NCBI RefSeq assembly: GCF_002354895.1
Contig: NZ_CP023439.1
Location: 4,216,001-4,280,000, forward strand
Reading direction: 5' to 3'
Source: Thauera sp. K11
GTDB lineage: Bacteria > Pseudomonadota > Gammaproteobacteria > Burkholderiales > Rhodocyclaceae
Length of the DNA: 64,000 nucleotides
Shown here: piece by piece, positions 33,929 to 41,235 of the stretch
How positions within the stretch are numbered: the first letter of the stretch is position 1
Layout of the letters: each line of letters begins with the position of its first letter
Position numbers and translations under genes: made by a program
Notes under the pieces: model-generated
Told to the model about the DNA's origin: nothing
Databases searched by the model: none
Seen by the model: the letters and a program-made list of their open reading frames with translations, nothing else

Positions 33929-34426
33929 ATGACGACTGAAAAAACCTACAACGCGCTGTTCATCTGCACCGGCAATTCGGCGCGTTCCATCCTGGCGGAA
34001 GGCATCCTCGACGAGCTGGGCCAAGGGCGATTCCACGCCTATTCGGCGGGGAGCCACCCCAAGGGCGAAGTCCACCCGCTGGCGCTCGCCACGCTGGAGC
34101 GCCTGCACCTGCCGACGACCGGCTACCGTAGCAAGAGCTGGGACGAATTCGTGGCGCCCGGCGCGCCGGTTTTCGATTTCATCTTCACCGTCTGCGACAA
34201 CGCCGCCGGCGAGGTGTGTCCCGTTTGGCCAGGCAAACCGGTCTCGGCCCATTGGGGCGTGCCCGATCCGGCCGCCGTCGAAGGCAGCGAGGAACAGCAG
34301 CGCAAGGCGTTCATGGACGCTGCGTTGACGCTCAAGCGTCGCATCGAGCTGTTCCTGTCGCTGCCGCTCCAACGGCTCGATGCCATGTCGCTCCAGCACG
34401 AGCTGCGCGCCATCGGCAAGCAGTGA
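33929..34426 (+). CDS. arsC: Arsenate reductase, low-molecular-weight phosphatase type
   Basis: A 165-residue protein with the LMW tyrosine-phosphatase P-loop CTGNSAR (Cys13 nucleophile, Arg19), later cysteines Cys89 and Cys97 that could relay the disulfide, and an acid in VPDPAAV (Asp113). It reduces As(V) to As(III) for export. It is 12 nt after the ArsI-like gene. A second, unrelated ArsC is encoded two genes later. Confidence 0.9.
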   Translation: MTTEKTYNALFICTGNSARSILAEGILDELGQGRFHAYSAGSHPKGEVHPLALATLERLHLPTTGYRSKSWDEFVAPGAPVFDFIFTVCDNAAGEVCPVWPGKPVSAHWGVPDPAAVEGSEEQQRKAFMDAALTLKRRIELFLSLPLQRLDAMSLQHELRAIGKQ

Positions 34427-34435
34427 CGTAGCGCG

Positions 34436-35527
34436 ATGGCCATACAGACTGAAGCCGTTGCCGCCACGCCATCGTTCTCGATGAGCATCTTCGAGCGCTA
34501 CCTGACGGTGTGGGTACTGCTGTGCATCGTCGCCGGCATCGCCCTGGGCCAGTTCGCGCCCGGCGCATTCCAGGCCATCGGTCGCATGGAAGTGGCCCAG
34601 GTCAACCTGCCGGTCGGCCTGCTGATCTGGATCATGGTGATCCCGATGCTGCTCAAGGTGGACTTCGGCGTGCTCGGCCAGGTCCGCCAGCACTGGCGCG
34701 GCATCGGCGTGACGCTGTTCGTCAATTGGGCGGTCAAGCCGTTCTCGATGGCGCTGCTGGCCTGGCTATTCATCCGCCACGTCTTCGCCGACTGGCTGCC
34801 GGCCTACCAGCTCGACAGCTACGTCGCCGGCCTGATCCTGCTGGCCGCCGCGCCCTGCACGGCGATGGTGTTCGTCTGGAGCCGGCTGACGGGCGGCGAC
34901 CCGATGTTCACGCTCTCGCAGGTGGCTTTGAACGACACCATCATGGTGTTCGCCTTCGCGCCCATCGTCGCTCTGCTGCTCGGCCTGTCCTCGATCATCG
35001 TGCCGTGGGACACGCTGCTGATCTCGGTGGTGCTCTACATCGTCATCCCGGTCATCATCGCCCAGGTATGGCGCCGCTCGCTGTTGCGTCGTGGACAGGC
35101 AACATTCGACCGGGCGCTGGAACACATCGGCCCGCTGTCCATCGCCGCGCTGCTGTTGACCCTGGTGATGCTGTTCGCCTTTCAGGGCCAGGCCATCCTG
35201 CAGCAGCCGCTGGTGATCGCGATGCTGGCCGTGCCCATCCTCATCCAGGTGTTCTTCAATTCCGGCCTGGCCTACTGGCTCAACCGCCGTGTCGGCGAGA
35301 AGCACAACATCGCCGGCCCCTCGGCGCTGATCGGTGCGTCCAACTTCTTCGAGCTGGCCGTGGCGGCCGCCATCAGCCTGTTCGGCTTCCATTCCGGCGC
35401 CGCGCTGGCCACCGTGGTTGGCGTGCTGATCGAGGTGCCCGTGATGCTGCTGGTGGTGCGTGTGGTCAACCGTTCTCGCGGCTGGTACGAACAGGCCCCG
35501 CGCAATGTGATCAGGCATCCGGCATGA
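34436..35527 (+). CDS. acr3: ACR3 family arsenite efflux transporter
   Basis: A 363-residue membrane protein with about ten transmembrane segments. The ACR3 hallmark APCTAMVFVWSRLTGGD near residues 140-157 holds the conserved cysteine, and GASNFFELAVA is near 300. It exports arsenite using the proton motive force. It begins 9 nt after arsC and its stop overlaps the start of the fusion gene (ATGA), so the operon is translationally coupled. Confidence 0.93.
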   Translation: MAIQTEAVAATPSFSMSIFERYLTVWVLLCIVAGIALGQFAPGAFQAIGRMEVAQVNLPVGLLIWIMVIPMLLKVDFGVLGQVRQHWRGIGVTLFVNWAVKPFSMALLAWLFIRHVFADWLPAYQLDSYVAGLILLAAAPCTAMVFVWSRLTGGDPMFTLSQVALNDTIMVFAFAPIVALLLGLSSIIVPWDTLLISVVLYIVIPVIIAQVWRRSLLRRGQATFDRALEHIGPLSIAALLLTLVMLFAFQGQAILQQPLVIAMLAVPILIQVFFNSGLAYWLNRRVGEKHNIAGPSALIGASNFFELAVAAAISLFGFHSGAALATVVGVLIEVPVMLLVVRVVNRSRGWYEQAPRNVIRHPA

Positions 35528-36354
35528 GCACCATCACGATCTACCACAACCCGGATTGCGGCACGTCGCGCAACACGCTGGCGCTGGTCCGCGCCAGCGG
35601 CATCGAGCCCACCGTCATCGAGTACGTGAAGGTGCCGCCCGCCCACGAGACCTTGAAGGCGCTATTTGCGCGGATGGGCATGCGCGTGCGGGATGCGTTG
35701 CGCGTCAAGGGCACGCCCTACAAGGAACTGGGCCTGGATGCCGCACATTGGAGCGACGACCAGTTGATCGACCAGATGCTGGCGCACCCGATCCTCATCA
35801 ATCGGCCAATCGTGGTGTCTCCCTTGGGCGTGCGGCTGTGTCGCCCTTCGGACATGGTGGTCGATTTGCTGCCGAAGCGGCCAGCGGAAGAGATACGCAA
35901 AGAGGACGGCACGTCGCTCCTGGTGGACACGTCGATCGCCGGCAGCGACCCGGACCTTGCGCTGGCGCTGCATGAGGCCGGTCTTCCCACCGACGACCTG
36001 ACCGAGCCGGGGCGTCGCTTCTTTGCCTATGCCACCGTGTCAGGTGAGCGCGTGGGCTTCGGCGGCTTCGAGCACATGGACCGGGACGTACTGGTGCGCT
36101 CCCTGGTGGTGCTGCCACAAGCACGCCATCGCGGCATCGGCAGCGGCATGCTCGCGCTGTTGCTGCGCCGCGCCTTCGATGAAGGCGGACGCGAAGCCTG
36201 GTTGCTGACGACGACGGCAGCGCCGTTCTTCGAGCGCGCGGGCTTCAATCCCGCGGAACGCGCTGCCGCGCCAGCGGCGATCCTTGCCACACGGGAGGCC
36301 GCGAGCCTGTGCCCTTCGAGTGCTGCGCTGCTCAGCCGCCACATGACGTTGTGA
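35524..36354 (+). CDS. Fused glutaredoxin-type ArsC and GNAT (ArsN2-like) acetyltransferase
   Basis: A 276-residue two-domain protein. Residues 1-135 are a thioredoxin-fold arsenate reductase of the R773/glutaredoxin-dependent type (Cys12 in HNPDCGTSRN; a catalytic arginine, probably in GVRLCRP). Residues 140-276 are a GNAT acetyltransferase with motif A QARHRGIGSG (199-208), resembling ArsN2 proteins of ars operons. No stop or start signal separates the domains. The second domain may acetylate an organoarsenical or another substrate. ATG 35524 overlaps the ACR3 stop. It ends the operon, followed by a GC-rich hairpin. Confidence 0.9.
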   Translation: MSTITIYHNPDCGTSRNTLALVRASGIEPTVIEYVKVPPAHETLKALFARMGMRVRDALRVKGTPYKELGLDAAHWSDDQLIDQMLAHPILINRPIVVSPLGVRLCRPSDMVVDLLPKRPAEEIRKEDGTSLLVDTSIAGSDPDLALALHEAGLPTDDLTEPGRRFFAYATVSGERVGFGGFEHMDRDVLVRSLVVLPQARHRGIGSGMLALLLRRAFDEGGREAWLLTTTAAPFFERAGFNPAERAAAPAAILATREAASLCPSSAALLSRHMTL

Positions 36355-36408
36355 TGCAGTCTCACAAGACTGTGCCGGAGCGGGGATGAATCCGCTGATG
36401 GAACAAGC

Positions 36409-36433
36409 GCCGAAGGTCACTCAGACCTTCGGC
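36409..36433 (+). terminator. Hairpin after the ars operon
   Basis: A perfect 10-bp stem (GCCGAAGGTC/GACCTTCGGC), 55 nt past the stop of the fusion gene. It has no T-run, so it is a weak intrinsic terminator or a boundary hairpin. Confidence 0.5.
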
Positions 36434-36606
36434 TGGAGAGGAATCAATCCACCTGTGGGCTGCAAGCAGGCCAGGCTGTCGTCAAAGCCATTCGCTGCGT
36501 CAGCAATCTCACCCGGCCCGTTTCGTGGCTGGGGCCGGCATCCTCTGGCGTGTATCCACACACAAAGGGAACCCGTTGTTCCGCCGGCGGGCACCGGCAC
36601 CGAATA

Positions 36607-36684
36607 CCGTCGACCGCAAGCGGTCTCCTGGCACCTCGCAGCCTTGCGGGCCAAGGCGTCAGGAGACCGCTCGCGGATGGACGG
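36607..36684. repeat. Long interrupted inverted repeat at the ars/topB junction
   Basis: CCGTC...GACGG outer arms and a perfect 12-bp inner pair (AGCGGTCTCCTG 36619-36630 with CAGGAGACCGCT 36660-36671), with a small GC-rich hairpin in the loop. It lies in the 36355-36879 gap, where no convincing gene is seen. It could be a recombination or protein-binding site, or a remnant of whatever brought in the ars genes. Confidence 0.5.
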
Positions 36685-36879
36685 AAGCACGTCGATCAGC
36701 GGAATCGCGGCGAGCGCGATTCGATGGAACAATGACCTTCTCGCCCTGCCAGCCGTGATCGGCCTGTGCAGGACGCGCACACCGTTGCAGAAGGGAACGC
36801 GCGCTGGGGAGTCCCGCGAGGCGCGGGAGGTTTGCCCCGCCGTCGGCAGCAGCCGGCGTGGCAGAGGGAGATAGGGGCG

Positions 36880-38910
36880 TCAGTTCGCCCTGGGGCGCCG
36901 ACGCGGTGGGCCTGATGCACGGCTGGATGCGCCGCGCTTGCCTGCTCCGGTATCTTCGACCGGCTGCGTGCCCTTGCAGTCCGGGTAGCGGCTGCAAGAC
37001 CAGAACGCGCCGCTCTTGCCGCTGCGCTGGCGCATCGATGCGCCGCACTGCGGGCAGCTCGGTGCGGGCGGCAGTTTGAGGTTCAGCGTGGCGCCGCGGT
37101 ACTGCTGCACGAGCTGGGCGACCCAGCTCGATTGCTTGGCGATGAAGGTGTCCAGCGTCATCTGGCCGGCCTCGATCATGTCCAGCGCCTGCTCCCACAC
37201 CGCCGTGGTGCCCGGGTCGGCGATGGCCGCCGGCACGGCGTCGATCAGCGTGAAGGCGGCATCCGACGCGCGGATGGACCTACCCCTCTTCAACAGATAA
37301 CCGCGGGCCAGCAGCCCGCTGATGATGTTGGCGCGCGTGGCCTCGGTGCCAATGCCCGTGGTGTCCTTGAGCTTCTGCTTCAGGCGCGGGTCGGTCACGA
37401 GCTTTGCGACGCCCTTCATGGCCCTGACCAGCTCGCCTTGCGTGTAGGGCTTGGACGGCAGCGTCTTCAACGCCTTCAGTTCGACCTGGCCGACCTGGCA
37501 GGCGGCACCTGCCTGCAGCGCCGGCAACACCTGTCCGCGCTGTGCATCCTCACCGTCACCGTCCTCGGGCTCCGGCGCCGCCAGCACTTGGCGCCATCCG
37601 GCCACCGCGATCTGCATGCCGACCGCCACCAGCGACTGCCCGCCGCACGTGAGCTGCGCCACCGTCCGGTCGAACTCGTGGTGCGGCAGGAACTGCGCGA
37701 GGTAATGGGCGCGGATCAGCCGGTAGACGGCCAGCTCCTTGTCGCTCATCGCCGAGAGATTGGCCGGCTCCAGCGTCGGAATGATGCCGTGGTGCGCCGT
37801 GACCTTGCCGTCATTCCAGGCCCGTGAACGCTGCTGGCGGTCCAGGCGGTCGATCAGCGGCCGCAGACCGGGATCGGTCTTGACCAGGCTGTCGAGGACG
37901 GCCGGCACCTCGGCCAGCATGCTCTCGGGCAGGTAGCCCGAATCCGAGCGCGGATAGGTCGTTGCCTTGTGCGTCTCGTACAGCGCCTGGGCAATGTCCA
38001 GCGTCTCCTGCACGTCGAGGCCCAACTGCTTGGAACACACTTCCTGCAAGGTGCCGAGGTCGAACGGCAGCGGCGGGCCTTCGCGCACGCGCTCGGTCTC
38101 CACCGACAGCACCTGGGCGGTGCCGGCCGCGCGCAGGCGTTCGGCGGCCTGCTGCGCCACCGGCTGCTGCAAGCAGCGGCCGGCGTCGTCGGTGCTGCCC
38201 TGTGGCGGCATCCAGCTTGCGACGAAGGACTGGCCTGCATGCGAGAGTGCCACCTCGATGGCCCAGAATGGCACCGAGACGAAGCGCGTGATCTCGCGAT
38301 CCCGGTCCACGACCAGCTTGAGCGTCGGTGTCTGCACACGCCCGACCGACAGCACGCCGTTGTAGCCGGCCTGGCGCCCCAGCAGCGTGAACAGGCGGCT
38401 CAGGTTCATCCCGATCAGCCAGTCGGCACGCGACCGGGCGAGCGCGGAGAAGTACAGCGGCAGCGTCTCGGCGGACGGCTTGAGCGCACCCAGCGCCTTA
38501 CGGATCGACGCATCGTTGAGCGCCGACAGCCACAGCCGCTGGATCGGGCCGCGGTAGCCGCACAGCTCGATGATCTCGCGGGCGATCATCTCGCCCTCGC
38601 GGTCGGCATCGGTGGCGATCACCAGTTCGCCCGCCTTGGCGACGAGCTGCTGCACGACCTTGAATTGCGCCGCGGTCGCCGCCTTGGGCTCGACGCGCCA
38701 CCGTTCGGGAAGAATGGGCAGTTGCTCGATGGCCCAGCGCTTGTACTGCTCGCCGTAGCCTTCGGGCGGAACCGCTTCGACCAGATGACCGATGCACCAG
38801 GTCACGACGACACCCGCACCGCTATAGCAGCCGTTGCCGCGTTGGCCGGCGCCCAGCACACGGGCGATGTCCTTGCCCTGAGACGGCTTCTCGCACAGGA
38901 ACACGCGCAT
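36880..38910 (-). CDS. topB: DNA topoisomerase III
   Basis: A 676-residue type IA topoisomerase. The Toprim domain starts MRVFLCEKPSQGKDIARVLG with acidic DADREGE near 103-109. The active-site tyrosine is near residue 320 in the TTYPRSDSGYLP motif. A C-terminal zinc-finger block (CPQCG...CSRYPDCKG) is near 630-655, followed by a basic tail. It decatenates single-strand-containing DNA during ICE replication or transfer. ATG 38910 replaces the longer open frame to 39060. The C-terminal tail (KRGASSRASGPPRRRPRAN) is rich in Arg. It is the usual partner of ssb in this ICE class. Confidence 0.95.
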   Translation of the reverse strand: MRVFLCEKPSQGKDIARVLGAGQRGNGCYSGAGVVVTWCIGHLVEAVPPEGYGEQYKRWAIEQLPILPERWRVEPKAATAAQFKVVQQLVAKAGELVIATDADREGEMIAREIIELCGYRGPIQRLWLSALNDASIRKALGALKPSAETLPLYFSALARSRADWLIGMNLSRLFTLLGRQAGYNGVLSVGRVQTPTLKLVVDRDREITRFVSVPFWAIEVALSHAGQSFVASWMPPQGSTDDAGRCLQQPVAQQAAERLRAAGTAQVLSVETERVREGPPLPFDLGTLQEVCSKQLGLDVQETLDIAQALYETHKATTYPRSDSGYLPESMLAEVPAVLDSLVKTDPGLRPLIDRLDRQQRSRAWNDGKVTAHHGIIPTLEPANLSAMSDKELAVYRLIRAHYLAQFLPHHEFDRTVAQLTCGGQSLVAVGMQIAVAGWRQVLAAPEPEDGDGEDAQRGQVLPALQAGAACQVGQVELKALKTLPSKPYTQGELVRAMKGVAKLVTDPRLKQKLKDTTGIGTEATRANIISGLLARGYLLKRGRSIRASDAAFTLIDAVPAAIADPGTTAVWEQALDMIEAGQMTLDTFIAKQSSWVAQLVQQYRGATLNLKLPPAPSCPQCGASMRQRSGKSGAFWSCSRYPDCKGTQPVEDTGAGKRGASSRASGPPRRRPRAN

Positions 38911-39118
38911 GAAGCCTCCTTGGAAATGAGCGGTTCGTCGGATGGGCCCAGCTTGGCCGGGCCAGCGAATGCCGACAGCAAGGAAGCCGATTGGCGCAGA
39001 CACCGCTTTGTGATCGGCAGGCGATCCGCTGCCGCAGTGGTGCGAGCAAGACCGCAGCAACTGGCGCAGCGGAAGCGTCGTTTCGGGAGGGCGGCTGGAA
39101 TTCGGTGGACGACCCTGG

Positions 39119-39139
39119 AGCTATCCCCTGGGGATAGCT
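39119..39139. repeat. CTATCCCC palindrome, copy 1
   Basis: A perfect 21-bp palindrome, AGCTATCCCC-T-GGGGATAGCT. It lies in the 302-nt gap upstream of topB and downstream of ssb. Three more copies flank the replication genes at 41.0-41.2 kb. Nothing else is evident in the 38911-39212 gap. Confidence 0.7.
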
Positions 39140-39212
39140 GGTGCATGGCGGGCGTCTGACGGTTGCTACAGCCGCCCTCGGGAGAGCGGCACAGCGCAAA
39201 ACGGCGAGCGAG

Positions 39213-39596
39213 CTACTGCCCGCCGGCCGGCTTGGCGCTGAGCGTCACCGACTCGATGCGGTACGGCAGGATGCCCACGCGCCGAGCCTCGATCTTGAAA
39301 GTCGTGCGCTCGTTGTCGTCAGCGTCTTCCCACTCGTCCTTGACCGTGCGGCCCTCGACCAGCACCCGCATGCCCTTCTGGTACAGCGTCTGCCAGTGGT
39401 TCGCGTCGCGGTGCCACAGTTCGACCGGCGCCCAGAAGCCGCCGCGGTCCTCAAACTCGCCGTCCTTCTTCGGGATCGGGTTGTCGAAGTAGACGTTCAG
39501 GCGCAGCAGCCGGCGCGGCTCGTCATTGCCATTGGGGAATTCGCGGTAGTCCGGCGCAGAACCGATGTTGCCTTCGCCGACGAAGTGCGTACTCAT
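39213..39596 (-). CDS. ssb: ICE single-stranded DNA-binding protein
   Basis: A 127-residue OB-fold protein (MSTHFVGEGNIGSAPDYREFPNGNDEPRRLLRLNVYFDN). The strand pattern and WHRDANHWQTLYQKGMRVLVEGRT segment are those of SSB, but the usual acidic C-terminal tail (DDDIPF type) is absent: it ends SAKPAGGQ. ICE-borne SSBs of this family are short. It coats single-stranded ICE DNA in replication or transfer. Its start overlaps the DUF3158 stop. Confidence 0.9.
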   Translation of the reverse strand: MSTHFVGEGNIGSAPDYREFPNGNDEPRRLLRLNVYFDNPIPKKDGEFEDRGGFWAPVELWHRDANHWQTLYQKGMRVLVEGRTVKDEWEDADDNERTTFKIEARRVGILPYRIESVTLSAKPAGGQ

Positions 39597-40144
39597 GGTG
39601 ACTCCTTGGGGGTGGTGGATGGAACGGACACGGCATGCCCGTGGACACGCCGCAGGTAAGCCGCTTCGGCCTGCGCGGCCTTGCTGGCGCACTCCTGGGC
39701 CTGGCGGCCCAGCGTGTGAAGGAGGCTGATCTGCATGTTCAGCGCGATGCGTTGCAGCTCCATCGCGTACAGGCCGTCGATCAGCGAGGCCGGCGTCGCC
39801 GGGCGGTCCAGCAGCGATTCCCACAGCGCCACGCCCATCGAGGAACGGTCGTGGTTGCGCCAGCGCAGGAAGGTCGTGCCTGCGCCCGTGGTCTGCTGGG
39901 CCAGTTGCACGTCGAGCAGCGAGAACGGGTAGGCCCGCGCTTGCTGCAGAACGCGCCGCTGCGCCAGGGCGATCAGGTTGTCGCGAAGCGCCGTGCATTG
40001 GTTGGCCCAGGCTTCCAGACTCCCCTTACCCTTAAAAGGCTGTAAAAGGCCTTTTAGGTAGCCCGCGTGTTCCAGGCGCTGGAAGTCCGCCTGTTCCAGC
40101 GGCAGGAAGCGCGCCGGTTGGCCGGTGGAAGACGGTGCCGTCAT
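39593..40144 (-). CDS. DUF3158 family ICE protein
   Basis: A 183-residue helical soluble protein (FLPLEQADFQRLEHAGYLKGLLQPFKGKGSLEAW). The AQRRVLQQARAYPFSLLDVQLAQQTTGAGTTFLRWRN stretch matches the DUF3158 family, which always accompanies ssb and the PFL_4669 protein. Its coding sequence overlaps both neighbours by 4 nt, so the three genes are translated together. Function unknown; likely in replication or its control. Confidence 0.88.
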   Translation of the reverse strand: MTAPSSTGQPARFLPLEQADFQRLEHAGYLKGLLQPFKGKGSLEAWANQCTALRDNLIALAQRRVLQQARAYPFSLLDVQLAQQTTGAGTTFLRWRNHDRSSMGVALWESLLDRPATPASLIDGLYAMELQRIALNMQISLLHTLGRQAQECASKAAQAEAAYLRRVHGHAVSVPSTTPKESP

Positions 40145-40926
40145 GCCTTTGCGCCTTCGCCACCGTGATCATGGTCATGGTCGTCGTCCGCTACGTCGGC
40201 TGCGCCAGCGACGGGTGCGGCATCAGCGGCTGCGCCAGGCTTGCCCGCCCGCCGCGCGATCGGTGGTGCAAAGCGCGAGCGGCGCGTGCCTTCGAGCACG
40301 TCCTGCGGCAGTTCGCCGAACTTCTCCAGCGCCGCCCGCGCCACCGCGTTCTTCGAGGCGAAGTCGTCGCGCGTCGCGCCGGAGTAGCGGTACTGCTGTG
40401 CCAGGGAGAACAGGCTGCGCAGCGCGTGCGCGCCGTCGTTGAGCCAGCGTTCCAACGTACTGCGGTCGATCAGTGCGGTGTGGTGGGCAAGGATCAGCTT
40501 GCGCGCCAGGTCGTCATAGTCGGCCAGCAGGTACACCGCCATGAAGCCGAGCTGCGCGTTGACGAACAGCGGCAGCTTCACGGGCTGCACGTTCATGTTC
40601 TCGCCCAGCGAAAGCGCAGGCGGCACGTCGGCCAGTGCCTGGTCCACCTGCTCGCGCAGCGCCTGCAAGCTCGTCTTGGTCTGCGTCAGCTTGTCCTCGA
40701 TGCGCAGCATCCAGAAATCCGAGTAAGGATCGTCCTGCTCGGCACCGCGCTTCATCTTGTTCATCACGCTGATGTAGCCGTTGAGGCCGATGATGCCGGG
40801 CCGACCCTCGGCGGGCGCTCGACCATGCCAGATGCGCGAAGCGTGGTGGGTGTGCAGCGTCAGCGACATCGCGCTGCGCAGCGATCCGAGGTTCAACTGC
40901 AAGGGCTGCTGGGATTCGTTGGCCAT
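40141..40926 (-). CDS. ICE protein, PFL_4669 family (TIGR03761, DUF1845)
   Basis: A 261-residue soluble, mostly helical protein (LNLGSLRSAMSLTLHTHHASRIWHGRAPAEGRPGIIGLNGYISVMNKMKRGAEQDDPYSDFWML). The middle carries LILAHHTALIDRSTLERWLNDGAHALRSLF, and the tail is His/Asp-rich (DDDHDHDHGG), possibly metal-binding. It is the first gene of a coupled trio with DUF3158 and ssb. The 309-nt gap upstream holds three repeat units with palindromes and presumably the promoter. Confidence 0.88.
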   Translation of the reverse strand: MANESQQPLQLNLGSLRSAMSLTLHTHHASRIWHGRAPAEGRPGIIGLNGYISVMNKMKRGAEQDDPYSDFWMLRIEDKLTQTKTSLQALREQVDQALADVPPALSLGENMNVQPVKLPLFVNAQLGFMAVYLLADYDDLARKLILAHHTALIDRSTLERWLNDGAHALRSLFSLAQQYRYSGATRDDFASKNAVARAALEKFGELPQDVLEGTRRSRFAPPIARRAGKPGAAADAAPVAGAADVADDDHDHDHGGEGAKA

Positions 40927-41025
40927 GGTGACGACTCGCGGTAAAGGAACGAGCCGCCAGCATCGGCATCGCCCGGAAGGGCGTCAGTCAACAAACCGCA
41001 GCGGGTGCGTCCCCGGTTGTCGTCC

Positions 41026-41062
41026 CGGAAGGCCGCGTGTTGCGTCTATCCCCAGGGGATAG
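41026..41062. repeat. GGAAGGC-CTATCCCC repeat unit, copy 2
   Basis: A GGAAGGC.GCGTGT box is followed after 5 nt by the palindrome CTATCCCC-A-GGGGATAG (41046-41062). It is one of three tandem-like units, 80-89 bp apart, upstream of the PFL_4669-family gene. Confidence 0.7.
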
Positions 41063-41106
41063 CTCCCCGTCTCAGGCGATGAAGACGGGGACCGAACCGG
41101 GGGCGC

Positions 41107-41142
41107 GGAAGGCTGCGTGTTCCACCTATCCCCTGGGGATAG
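41107..41142. repeat. GGAAGGC-CTATCCCC repeat unit, copy 3
   Basis: The same box (GGAAGGCTGCGTGT) and palindrome CTATCCCC-T-GGGGATAG (41126-41142), 80 bp after the preceding palindrome. Confidence 0.7.
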
Positions 41143-41195
41143 GTCCGCGCCGGGCTGCGACGGTGCGACACATGACAGAACCGAAGCCGATGGCT

Positions 41196-41231
41196 GGAAG
41201 GCTTCGTGTCCCAGCTATCCCCTGGGGATAG
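41196..41231. repeat. GGAAGGC-CTATCCCC repeat unit, copy 4
   Basis: GGAAGGCTTCGTGT followed by CTATCCCC-T-GGGGATAG (41215-41231), ending 5 nt before the stop of the replication gene (41236). Together the three units nearly fill the 40927-41235 gap. Confidence 0.7.
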
Positions 41232-41235
41232 CTGT

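Noticed and set aside
36421..36780. 119-codon minus-strand frame between the ars operon and topB
   Set aside because: It contains the long inverted repeat, has Arg/Pro-rich composition and no clear ribosome site, so it was not called.
39119..41231. CTATCCCC palindromes as rho-independent terminators
   Set aside because: The arms meet at a single central base, so no RNA loop fits without losing pairs, and no T-run follows. They sit upstream rather than just downstream of genes, so DNA-binding sites fit better.
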